From assembly GCA_964345295.1 (NCBI GenBank), contig CAYFQG010000002.1:43243-107242 (forward strand): a stretch of 64,000 bases of DNA. The letters are read 5' to 3'. The notes beneath the pieces were generated by a model that did not search any database, was not told where the DNA came from, and saw nothing but the letters and a program-made list of their open reading frames with translations. Shown piece after piece: positions 1 to 8,200 of this stretch (positions within the stretch are counted from its first letter, which is position 1; each line of letters opens with the position of its first letter). Made by a program: the position numbers and the translations under genes. Source of the stretch: JASBZA01 sp964345295. GTDB taxonomy: Bacteria; Bacillota; Clostridia; Saccharofermentanales; Fastidiosipilaceae.

Positions 1-120
1 GTTACAGCTGAGAACTTCCAGGATGCGGATGAGACCATTGCCCTTCTGATGGGAGACGAAGTCGAGCCCAGACGTAACTTCATTCAAGAAAACGCCCAGT
101 ACGCCGAGATTGACACCTAA
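1..120 (+). CDS. gyrB: DNA gyrase subunit B, C-terminal end (partial)
   Basis: Only the last 39 codons and the TAA stop are present; the 5' part lies outside the window. The tail reads LMGDEVEPRRNFI followed by ENAQYAEIDT, which matches the conserved extreme C terminus of GyrB (LMGDxVEPRRxFIxxNA), the region after the Toprim domain. GyrB is the ATPase subunit of gyrase, which introduces negative supercoils. In many Bacillota gyrB belongs to the dnaA-dnaN-recF-gyrB-gyrA origin cluster; here parB, not gyrA, follows. ParE has a similar C terminus, so a topoisomerase IV assignment cannot be fully excluded from 39 residues. Confidence 0.85.
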   Translation, partial: VTAENFQDADETIALLMGDEVEPRRNFIQENAQYAEIDT

Positions 121-123
121 TAC

Positions 124-151
124 TTGAATGTTCCACGTGTAACTTTGTAAT
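124..151 (+). promoter_or_regulatory. putative parB promoter
   Basis: TTGAAT at 124-129 and TGTAAT at 146-151 are separated by 16 bases and lie just upstream of parB (ATG at 174). The -35 matches TTGACA at 4 of 6 positions and the -10 matches TATAAT at 5 of 6. The spacer is almost exactly filled by a parS-like palindrome, so ParB binding would be expected to compete with RNA polymerase. Confidence 0.45.
129..144. promoter_or_regulatory. parS-like centromere site
   Basis: TGTTCCACGTGTAACT matches the Bacillus parS consensus TGTTNCACGTGAAACA at 14 of 16 positions and keeps the central CACGTG palindrome. It lies 30 bases upstream of the parB start codon. The Noc recognition site has a different core (CCCGGG), so the site supports ParB rather than Noc as the identity of the downstream protein. 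It could nucleate chromosome-segregation complexes, repress parB, or both. Confidence 0.7.
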
Positions 152-173
152 CTTCATGTAATGTAGAGGTTTT

Positions 174-1007
174 ATGGCAGAAGAAATCGTTAACTTACCC
201 ATCTTTCAAGTGACACCTAATTCGGACCAAGCCAGAAAAAACTTTAAAGATGAAGAATTACGTGAATTGGCAGATTCCATTCGAGAAAACGGTGTGATTT
301 CTCCCATATTGGTAACGCCTATTGGTCCTGACCAATATGAGATTATTGCAGGTGAGAGGCGTTGGCGTGCCTCCATGCTGGCAAATAAGACATATATTCC
401 GGCTATCATAAGGGACTTGGACTTCTATGATAAGACTATCCAGTCACTCATAGAAAATGTGCAAAGAGAAGACCTCAACCCTATCGAAGAAGCCCAAGCC
501 TATCAGTTTATTATTGATAATTTTGATTTATCGCATCAAGACGTAGCCAAAGCAGTGGGTAAAAGCCGTTCGGCGGTCAGTAATAGCCTACGTTTGTTGA
601 CATTGCCAACTTTTACCAAAGATTTATTAACGGATGGTAAGCTTAGCAACGGCCATGCCAAGGTTCTGATGCGGCTGAGAAAAGAAGAAGACGTCGTTTA
701 TATGTCGGCTCAGATAATAAAAAATGCCTGGTCGGTTAAAGAAGCAGACCGGGCCATTGATGACTTTATCAGAAATAAAAGAGAAGACTCCCTTAAACGT
801 AAAGTAGAGGAGTCTTCATCGGATAACAAATCGTATGTAGAAGAATATCTGGCCAAACTGGAAACATCCTTGAGTCAACAACTTTCAACGAAGGTAAGCT
901 TAACCTACGACAAGGATAAAGGCGGCAGCCTTAAAGTGGACTATTATAACTTAGAAGATTTAGAACGCCTGGCCGACTTGTTGAATCTGGACCTATTTGT
1001 TGAATAA
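174..1007 (+). CDS. parB: ParB/Spo0J-family chromosome partitioning protein
   Basis: This 277-residue protein has the ParB domain order: an N-terminal CTP-binding ParB/sulfiredoxin fold with GERRWRA at residues 60-66 (family C motif) and ENVQRED at 94-100, then a helix-turn-helix around 119-141 (LSHQDVAKAVGKSRSAVSN), a linker, and a short C-terminal dimerisation region. ParB clamps load at parS, spread along DNA using CTP and recruit SMC. A parS-like site sits in its own promoter. No parA/soj lies beside it in this window, whereas soj-spo0J are usually adjacent; parA may be on the missing 5' side or elsewhere. The gene ends 15 bases inside the convergent downstream gene. Confidence 0.93.
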   Translation: MAEEIVNLPIFQVTPNSDQARKNFKDEELRELADSIRENGVISPILVTPIGPDQYEIIAGERRWRASMLANKTYIPAIIRDLDFYDKTIQSLIENVQREDLNPIEEAQAYQFIIDNFDLSHQDVAKAVGKSRSAVSNSLRLLTLPTFTKDLLTDGKLSNGHAKVLMRLRKEEDVVYMSAQIIKNAWSVKEADRAIDDFIRNKREDSLKRKVEESSSDNKSYVEEYLAKLETSLSQQLSTKVSLTYDKDKGGSLKVDYYNLEDLERLADLLNLDLFVE

Positions 1008-1520
1008 ATCCGGATTCTCTGCCTTATCTTTATTTTTCTTCTTATCTTTTCTGAAGATACGATCTAAAAGGCGCGGTTTTTCCTGGTTCATCATGGCCTT
1101 CATCAGCAAGGCATCGGAGCGCATACGGGCTTCTTCATGTTGCCTTCTTTCTTCGTCTCTGTTTTTTAAATCGTTCTCCCACAAATTTCTGGTTCGGGTA
1201 AGTTCCAGCTTTAATTCTTCAATTTCCTTTTGCAGCTTTTCGTTATCGGTACGAAGGTAATTGAGAAGTTCTTCATATCCGGGATTGATTTCCGTTTCTT
1301 CTACGTTAGTCGGTGTCGGTTCTTCCTCTTCAAAAGGATTCTCTAAGCCCATCAGTTTAGAAAGCTCAATCACGCCTTCTTTTTTTAAGGCTTTTTTTCC
1401 GCCCTTACTGCAAACAAAGCCATCCAGGACCTCACTATCTTGTTGCAAACGCTTATAAACTGCCTGAGTCGTAATTTCCAACAAGTTTGCAACTTCTAAG
1501 ATGGTGTAATCATCGTTCAT
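993..1520 (-). CDS. helix-turn-helix plus coiled-coil protein (DUF536-like)
   Basis: The 175-residue product starts with a MerR-like helix-turn-helix (YTILEVANLLEITTQAVYKR, about residues 5-24), followed by a basic stretch, an acidic linker around residues 60-75, a long charged coiled coil (about 80-150) and a Lys-rich tail. This layout resembles DUF536-type proteins found beside plasmid replication genes and in some chromosomes, but the assignment is by architecture only. Translation starts at the ATG at 1520, preceded on the minus strand by AAGGAG. The gene is convergent with parB and the two reading frames overlap by 15 bases. It could be a DNA-binding protein acting with ParB near the origin; that is inference. 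Confidence 0.75.
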   Translation of the reverse strand: MNDDYTILEVANLLEITTQAVYKRLQQDSEVLDGFVCSKGGKKALKKEGVIELSKLMGLENPFEEEEPTPTNVEETEINPGYEELLNYLRTDNEKLQKEIEELKLELTRTRNLWENDLKNRDEERRQHEEARMRSDALLMKAMMNQEKPRLLDRIFRKDKKKNKDKAENPDLFNK

Positions 1521-1634
1521 GCTGTTAGCTCCTTCATTTCAAAAATTACCAATCATTATAAACGAAGAACCAACGTGATACAATTTGCTATATCCTATAT
1601 TCTGTGCTATTTTGAAAAAAGTTTATTCTAATTC

Positions 1635-1665
1635 TTACAATTTAGGCCTGATTTAGCCTTATAAT
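1635..1665 (+). promoter_or_regulatory. putative promoter of the CNNM-family gene
   Basis: TTACAA at 1635-1640 and a perfect TATAAT at 1660-1665 are separated by 19 bases, slightly longer than ideal. Transcription from here would give a leader of about 200 nucleotides before the likely start at 1875. Confidence 0.4.
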
Positions 1666-1671
1666 TGGGAT

Positions 1672-1874
1672 AAATTAATCGATGCTCTCACAAAATTTAT
1701 CAATGAGTATCGTGGGTTTCAGGGTACCGGCGTTTTTAGGCCAAATGTTCTCGATTAGAGGGAGCCTTGGCAGGCGGTCCGCAACCTTGGACTCGGTGGA
1801 GGACTACTTTAGTGGACGATGGCTGGTTATGTAGGTTTTTACCCATACCTACTGCTTTACAGGCTACCGAATCA
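1672..1874 (+). other. long untranslated leader with inverted repeats, unassigned
   Basis: The bases between the promoter-like element and the CNNM-family start encode nothing convincing. The open frame continues upstream to 1767, but that extension (WTRWRTTLVDDGWLCRF and similar) does not look like protein of this family. The leader is more GC-rich than the promoter region around it and contains small stems, for example GTAGGT at 1831-1836 pairing with ACCTAC at 1847-1852, and GTCC at 1777-1780 with GGAC at 1789-1792. Its position before an ion-transport-type gene suggests a cis-regulatory RNA. I could not match it to the M-box, yybP-ykoY, NiCo or T-box consensus. Confidence 0.35.
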
Positions 1875-3326
1875 ATGGGAATGGAAAGAAGTATTTTTTT
1901 AGAAATTTTGATTATTCTAATCCTTATCCTATTTAACGCCTTTTTTGCTGCCACCGAAATGGCAGTTGTTTCTTTAAATGACAATGCAATAAAAAAAGAA
2001 GCCGATGAGGGATCCAAGAAAGCCAAGAGACTTTTGCGCTTTATGGAGAATCCCGGAAAATTTCTGGCCACCATCCAGGTCGGTGTAACCTTTGCCGGTT
2101 TTCTGTCATCTTCTTTTGCAGGTAAAACTTTTGCTTATCGCATGGCATATCTGATTAACGATAATCCTTCGAAATTGGTTTTAAACGTCAGTTTAATTCT
2201 GGTTACACTTATTATTTCCTATATATCTATCGTTATTGGTGAATTGGTTCCCAAGCAGATTGCTCTGGCTAACCCCGACGGCTTTGCCAAAGCGGTAGGA
2301 GGTCTACTGGTTTTCTTTGACTATATCTTCAGACCCCTCACCTGGCTAATTTCCCATTCGTCCGGCCTGATTCTGCGTTTGTTGCGGATTAATCCCGACG
2401 ATTACCAACAGGTCGCAACAGAAGAAGAGATTCGTATGCTCCTGGAACAAGGCAGTAAATCGGGCAGTATTCACTCGGAAGAGAGCCAAATGATTGTCAA
2501 CGTCTTTGAATTCAATGACAAAGAAGTTTCGGAGATTATGACCCACCGTACCAACGTCATTGCCTTAGATATTGATTCCGATTACGAAGAAGCTATGGAA
2601 ATTGCAGTCCATGAGAAGTACAGTCGTATTCCTGTTTATGAAGAGGATATCGACAATATTAAAGGTATATTAAATATTAAAGACCTTTTATATTATGCCG
2701 CTTCGGATTCCAATCGCGAAAAGTTTAATCTGCGTACGCTAATCCGAGAACCTTACTGGGTGCCTGAAAGCAAGAATGTGGACGAGCTTTTCCGTGAAAT
2801 GCAAAGAGAGCACGTTTCCATGGCCGTCGTCATAGACGAATACGGTGGAACAGCCGGTATTGTCAGTATTGAGGATATCCTGGAAGAAATTGTCGGTAAT
2901 ATCCAAGACGAATACGACGAGGAAGATTACGACATAAAACAAGTAGCTGAAAATACTTATGAAATGAGCGGGCTCTTAGATCCGGAAGATATTACCAGAG
3001 TCCTGCCTGACGCGTTTTTCCCCGAGGATGAGGAGTCCGACTACGATACCATAGCCGGACTTATCATAAGTCTCCTGGGCCGTATTCCCGACGACGATGA
3101 ACAAGCCGAATGTGCGTATAGAAACATGGAGTTTAAAGTGTTGTCAATGGATGACAAACGTATTGACCGTTTGCAACTCCATATTACCGAGACTTTGGCC
3201 TCTTATGAAGAAAGACAAAGACAACTTATGGAAGAGGAGGCGGAATCGAAACTTGAAGAAATCAAGAAAGAGAATCCGTCTGACGAAAAAGAAAATCGCA
3301 AGGAAAAAACATCTAAGCAGGATTGA
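1875..3326 (+). CDS. CNNM/CorC-family membrane protein (hemolysin C-like)
   Basis: About 483 residues. It has an N-terminal DUF21/CNNM transmembrane domain with several hydrophobic helices (for example LEILIILILILFNAFFAATE at the start and VSLILVTLIISYISIVIGEL, followed by the family signature ELVPKQIA). A pair of CBS domains follows (TEEEIRMLLEQG, then IMTHRTNVIALD and the EYGGTAGIVSIEDILEEIVG segment), then a C-terminal CorC/HlyC domain and a Lys/Glu-rich tail. Family members are linked to magnesium or cobalt efflux at the membrane, despite the hemolysin name. The start at 1875 (MGMERS) is preferred over the longer frame from 1767 because the extra residues are not membrane-like; 1881 is also possible. 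The gene stands alone behind a long leader. Confidence 0.88.
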   Translation: MGMERSIFLEILIILILILFNAFFAATEMAVVSLNDNAIKKEADEGSKKAKRLLRFMENPGKFLATIQVGVTFAGFLSSSFAGKTFAYRMAYLINDNPSKLVLNVSLILVTLIISYISIVIGELVPKQIALANPDGFAKAVGGLLVFFDYIFRPLTWLISHSSGLILRLLRINPDDYQQVATEEEIRMLLEQGSKSGSIHSEESQMIVNVFEFNDKEVSEIMTHRTNVIALDIDSDYEEAMEIAVHEKYSRIPVYEEDIDNIKGILNIKDLLYYAASDSNREKFNLRTLIREPYWVPESKNVDELFREMQREHVSMAVVIDEYGGTAGIVSIEDILEEIVGNIQDEYDEEDYDIKQVAENTYEMSGLLDPEDITRVLPDAFFPEDEESDYDTIAGLIISLLGRIPDDDEQAECAYRNMEFKVLSMDDKRIDRLQLHITETLASYEERQRQLMEEEAESKLEEIKKENPSDEKENRKEKTSKQD

Positions 3327-3353
3327 CCTAGAATGTCTCCCCGGGGATGTTTA

Positions 3354-3382
3354 TTGTCAGAAGCTCCATTAAACTATATAAT
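3354..3382 (+). promoter_or_regulatory. promoter of the PrsA-like foldase gene
   Basis: TTGTCA at 3354-3359 and a perfect TATAAT at 3377-3382 are separated by 17 bases. A 10-base GC-rich palindrome (TCCCCGGGGA, 3338-3347) lies just upstream; it lacks a T run and is not a clear terminator. The ribosome site AGGAGAGG precedes the ATG at 3414. Confidence 0.6.
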
Positions 3383-3413
3383 TTTTGCCATGCGTAAATA
3401 GGAGAGGTGTTTT

Positions 3414-4997
3414 ATGGCACACGGAAAAAAAGAACATGAAGATAATAATCTGACCAAGACAGAGCAAAACCGCCAAGAGCGCGAAGCTCGCATGGCCGAG
3501 ATTAGAAAAAGAGGAGGCCAGGCAATGAAGCCCCCTCAAAGCAAGCGTAAAAAGAAGAAGATTATAGGTACCGTAGTTGGTGTTCTAGTCGCCCTGGTCC
3601 TAGTCTTTTATATCTCATGGTTAATGGGTATTCCACAGAGAAATATGAAAGCCATGGAAGTTAACGGCCAGAAGGTCACGGTTAATGAATATGACTTTTA
3701 TTACAACCTTATTGCCAACCAATACAACCAGATGCTAGGCCAAGGCGGCGGGGTCTTAAATAAGAAAGATAGTTCCAAGGCTGTCACCGGAGAAGACTTA
3801 AGCTGGGGAGAATTCTTCCACCGTGAAGCCGTTAAGAATTTGGTTAACGATGTGGTGACCTACCAGGAAGCGCTGGAAAACGGCAAGACCATTACCGATG
3901 AAGATCGTAAGAATGTCGACATCATGGTCGAGTCCTTGCAGCAACAAGTCGGTAAGCCCTTGGATTTTGAACTTTACCTCCAAGGTATGTACGGCAGATC
4001 CATGAATGTTAAGGCATATAAGGACCTAATGGCTCGCCAATATATGGCCATGAATTATGCCGCGTCAGTTCCGGAAACTATTGAAGTCTCCGAGGATGAA
4101 ATCAATAAATACTATGACGAAAACAAGGATACGCTGGATATGGTGACCTACCACAGCTTTACCTTGAAGACGCCTTTGACCGTTAAGGAAGGCGAGGATG
4201 CCTTGTCAGATGAGGAGAAGGCAAAGCGTGTCGATGAAACAGAGACTTTGGCCAAAGACATCGTAGAGAAGTTAAAGGCCGATGATAATATGGACGCTTT
4301 GGCACAAGAGCACAATAAAGATCAGAAGATTAAAGATTTCTACGCCAAAGACGGAGACCAAACGCTTCAGGAAAACCGTGCCGACAGCCAAATCAGAAAC
4401 AAGGAAGTTAAAACCTGGCTTTATGACGCTGAAAGAAAAGCCGGAGATGCCGCTTACTTCAAGAATGGAAATGATTTCGAGATTGTCCGCTTTGAGTCCA
4501 GAGATAAGGATGAAAGGCAGGTTACCGATGTCATGATTTCTACTTTTGTCAAAACGCCCGAAATGAAAGAAGGCGAAGAGCAAAGAGAAAAAGACAATGA
4601 GAAAATCATGAAGGCGGCTAAGGCATTGGTCAAGCAGTTTACTTCTGAAGAAGCGGTTAATACCTATGATGAGACCGAGGCCCAGGCCGGTGTACCTAAA
4701 GCACAAAAGGCCGTGAAAATTGAGTCGATTACGCCCGTGAAAGCAGCATCTCTGCCTCCCGAGATTTTGGACTTTGCCTTATCGGACAAAGCCAAAGCCG
4801 GTCAGGCCGAACTGATTGATACGGATCAGGCAGTTTACGTAGTGACGGTTTTGGCCAACAAGGACAAGGCCAGCTGGTATGTCCAGGCCGAAGAAAAGGT
4901 ACAAATGCAGACTTATCAGGATCAACATGCCGAAAAGGCAGATCCCGCAAATAACGAGGTGTCCAAGACCTATCCGGGTTTCCTCCTGGTGGGATAA
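3414..4997 (+). CDS. PrsA/SurA-like membrane-anchored foldase
   Basis: 527 residues. A charged cytoplasmic N terminus (about 1-45) precedes one transmembrane helix (about 48-70, IIGTVVGVLVALVLVFYISW), with no lipobox cysteine. A SurA/PrsA N-terminal chaperone segment follows (MEVNGQKVTVNEYDFYYNLI and after), then long helical and charged regions that include a weak parvulin-like part (about 225-330, starting at EVSEDEINKYYDENKDTL). Proteins of this type assist folding of secreted proteins outside the membrane and may or may not isomerise proline bonds; I see no strong PPIC signature. It differs from classical PrsA by its transmembrane anchor and Lys-rich tail. It lies directly upstream of rpoB but is separated from it by its own 240-base intergenic region with a promoter. 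Confidence 0.75.
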   Translation: MAHGKKEHEDNNLTKTEQNRQEREARMAEIRKRGGQAMKPPQSKRKKKKIIGTVVGVLVALVLVFYISWLMGIPQRNMKAMEVNGQKVTVNEYDFYYNLIANQYNQMLGQGGGVLNKKDSSKAVTGEDLSWGEFFHREAVKNLVNDVVTYQEALENGKTITDEDRKNVDIMVESLQQQVGKPLDFELYLQGMYGRSMNVKAYKDLMARQYMAMNYAASVPETIEVSEDEINKYYDENKDTLDMVTYHSFTLKTPLTVKEGEDALSDEEKAKRVDETETLAKDIVEKLKADDNMDALAQEHNKDQKIKDFYAKDGDQTLQENRADSQIRNKEVKTWLYDAERKAGDAAYFKNGNDFEIVRFESRDKDERQVTDVMISTFVKTPEMKEGEEQREKDNEKIMKAAKALVKQFTSEEAVNTYDETEAQAGVPKAQKAVKIESITPVKAASLPPEILDFALSDKAKAGQAELIDTDQAVYVVTVLANKDKASWYVQAEEKVQMQTYQDQHAEKADPANNEVSKTYPGFLLVG

Positions 4998-5028
4998 GTC
5001 GCAAATTTAAACAACACTTGTGCAAAAT

Positions 5029-5044
5029 AGAGAATTAATTCTCT
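5029..5044. repeat. 16-base perfect palindrome
   Basis: AGAGAATTAATTCTCT lies between the foldase stop codon and the rpoB -35 element, about 37 bases upstream of the latter. It has no loop and no T run, so it is a better candidate for a protein-binding site than for a terminator. No family is recognised. Confidence 0.4.
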
Positions 5045-5080
5045 CATAGTTTCGATTTTCTCCAAATCATAGAAAAGCAC

Positions 5081-5109
5081 TTGACAAAATCTTAGATTCT
5101 TGCTAATTG
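5081..5109 (+). promoter_or_regulatory. rpoBC promoter
   Basis: A perfect TTGACA at 5081-5086 is followed after 17 bases by an extended -10 region, TGC-TAATTG, with the hexamer at 5104-5109. This gives rpoBC its own promoter about 130 bases upstream of the start codon. In many bacteria rpoBC is transcribed with rplJL; no ribosomal protein genes are present here. Confidence 0.65.
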
Positions 5110-5140
5110 ATTTTCTCAATGCTACTATTGGTGAACTACT

Positions 5141-5170
5141 GTAGCCCTAATTCTTTTTAGGGCTACTTTT
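5141..5170 (+). promoter_or_regulatory. rpoB leader hairpin, attenuator-like
   Basis: GTAGCCCTAA at 5141-5150 pairs perfectly with TTAGGGCTAC at 5157-5166 (10-base stem, 6-base loop) and is followed at once by TTTT. It lies downstream of the promoter and about 70 bases before the rpoB ATG, so it would be transcribed in every rpoBC message and looks like an intrinsic terminator or attenuator. A second small stem (AATGG 5196-5200, CCATT 5209-5213) follows near the ribosome site. What would control read-through is not visible. Confidence 0.55.
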
Positions 5171-5237
5171 ATCAGCCTACCTTTATTTGGTAGCAAATGG
5201 TCTTTAGGCCATTAGAATTTTGTGAGGTGAAAGCATA

Positions 5238-8200
5238 ATGGTGCATCCGGTTAAGTATGGGCGAGCAGAAAGGATGTCATACTCGAAACTCGAAGAAGTA
5301 ATTGACATGCCTAATTTGGTGGATATCCAGAAGAAATCCTACGAGTGGTTTATTGAAGAGGGTTTACAGGAAGTTTTGGATTCCATTTCTCCGATTGTAG
5401 ACGACGGAGTAGGTGAATTAGAACTCCATCTTTTAAGTACGAATTTTAAGATGGACCAGCCCAAATATTCCATGGATGAGTGTAGAAACAGAGATGCCAA
5501 CTACGAAGCTCCCCTGGAAATGAAGGTCCGCCTGGTCAACCGCAGGACCAACAACGTCAAGGAGCAGGAAGTGTTCTTGGGCGATTTCCCTATTATGACC
5601 CCTACCGGTACCTTTATTATTAACGGTGCCGAGCGTGTCGTCATTTCTCAGTTGGTTCGTTCTCCCGGTGCTTATTTCACACCTGTTAAGAATAATAAAA
5701 CCGGTAAAGATCTTTACGGTTTACAGATTATTCCTAACCGCGGTGCTTGGATTGAGATGGAGACCGACAAGAACGATGTTATTTACATCCGTATTGACCG
5801 TACCCGTAAATTTCCCCTCACCATGTTCTTAAGAACTTTAGGTTTCGGAACCAACGATGAGATTATTGCTAAGTTCGGTGACGATGAACGTATATTGGCA
5901 ACGCTTGCCAAAGACAACACAACCAACCGCGATGACGCTTTACTCCAGCTTTACGATAAGTTGCGTCCGGGTGAGTTGGTTTCGCCCGAGGGTGCCGAAG
6001 CACACATCAACTCCATGTTCTTCGACGACAGACGCTATGACCTGGCCAAAGTCGGTATTTACACAACCAACCGTAAATTTGCTATTGCGTCCAGAATTAT
6101 GGGCCACAAGGCAACCGAAAATATTCTTTCTCCCGACGGTGAGATTTTGGCTGAAGAAGGCCAAATCATCTCCGAAGATGCCGCCTGGGAAATTCAAAAC
6201 GCCGGTGTCAACGAAGTCGTCGTTACCCCGATGGTTCTGGTTGGTGATGTTTTAACCGAAGGCGTGGGTACGGTTAGAGTTATTGGTAACGGTCGTGTAG
6301 ACACCAAGCTTTTCTTATCACATTTCTTCAGTCCCGAAGTTTTGGATAAGGTTAAGCCCGAAGCTGCCGGCATTACCGAGATGGTTCGAGTCAACGAACT
6401 ACGCAGCATTGTTGCCGAAGTCCAAAACGGCGAAGGTGACGAGGCTGAAGAAATCAACCGTCTCTTGAAGAAGCACAGCAATAAGCTTTGCCCCAAGCAC
6501 ATTACCGTAGACGATATCATCGCTTCGGTCAGCTACCTCATAGGTCTTTATCATGATATCGGCAGACTGGACGACATTGACCACTTAGGTAACCGACGTG
6601 TCCGTTCTGTTGGTGAGCTGTTGCAAAATCAGATCCGTATCGGTTTCTCTCGTACAGAGCGTATCGTTAGAGAGAGAATGCGTTCTTTAAACGACCCTGA
6701 AACCGTTACCGCCAAGCAACTGATTAACTCCAGACCTGTCAGTGCCATTATTAAAGAGTTCTTCGGATCTTCACAGCTGTCTCAGTTCATGGACCAACAT
6801 AACCCCTTGGCTGAATTGACTAATAAGAGACGTCTGTCGGCCTTAGGTCCGGGCGGTCTTAGCAGAGACCGGGCCAACTTCGAAGTCCGTGACGTTCACA
6901 CCTCGCACTACGGTCGTATGTGTCCGATTGAGACACCGGAAGGCCCCAACATCGGTTTGATTAACTCTTTGGCCACCTACGCCAAGGTCAACGAATACGG
7001 CTTTATTGAAACCCCTTATCGTATTTATGATAAGGAGAAGGGCATCGTTACCAAAGAAGTACGCTACATGACTGCCGACGAAGAAGACAACTTCTTTATC
7101 GCCATGGCCAACGAGCCTTTGGACGAGGAAGGCCATTTCATTTCTAAGAAGGTTACCGCTCGTTGGTTGGATAAATTTATGGAGGTATCGCCCGACAAGA
7201 TTGACTTGATGGACGTTTCGCCCAAGCAGATTGTCTCGGTTGCCACCTCGTTGATTCCCTTCCTTGGTAACGACGACGCCAACCGTGCCTTGATGGGTTC
7301 CAACATGCAGCGTCAGGCCGTTCCTTTGATCCAGACGGATTCACCTATTATCGGTACCGGTATGGAGTACAAAGCGGCCAAAGACTCCGGTGTCTGTGTC
7401 ATTGCCGAAAACAGCGGTGTTGTTGAAAGAGTAACGGCTGACCACATTGAAATCAGAACTTCAGCCGCTTCCAAGGATGAATACAACCTGATTAAATATA
7501 GAAGATCTAACCACTCTACCTGTGTCAACCAAAGACCATTGGTAAGAGTTGGTGACAAGGTTGAAGCCGGCGACATTATTGCCGACGGTCCGGCTACCGA
7601 CAACGGCGAGTTGGCCTTAGGCCGTAACGCCCTCATCGGCTTCATGTCCTGGGAAGGTTATAACTACGAAGACGCTGTTTTGATTAACGAAAGTTTAGTT
7701 CGTGACGACGTTTACACCTCGATTCATATTGAAGAATATGAGTGTGAGGCCAGAGATACCAAGCTGGGCGCCGAGGAAATTACACGTGAAATTCCTCAGG
7801 TTTCCGACGATATCCTGCGTGACTTGGACGAGCACGGTATTATCCGAGTCGGTGCCGAAGTCAGAGCCGGAGACATCCTGGTCGGTAAGATTACACCTAA
7901 GGGTGAAACCGAGCTGACGGCAGAAGAAAGACTGTATCGCGCCATCTTCGGCGAGAAGGTCAAAGAAGTTCGAGATACCTCTGTCAGAGTTCCTCACGGT
8001 GAGGACGGTATTGTTGTAGATATTAAGACCTTTGACCGTGAAAACGGCGATGAGTTAAGACACGGTGTCAACAAGTTGGTCCGCGTCTATGTAGCTCAGA
8101 AACGTAAGCTGTCGGTCGGTGACAAGATGGCCGGACGTCACGGTAACAAGGGTGTTATTTCCAGAATTCTTCCTTCGGAAGATATGCCTTACTTAGAAGA

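Noticed and set aside
1672..1874. M-box, yybP-ykoY, NiCo or T-box riboswitch
   Set aside because: Position is suggestive, but the core motifs (GTTAGGTGAGGCTCC, AGGGGAGTA, or AGGGTGGNACCGCG) are not present; only a partial AGGGTACCGGCG resembles a T-box by chance.
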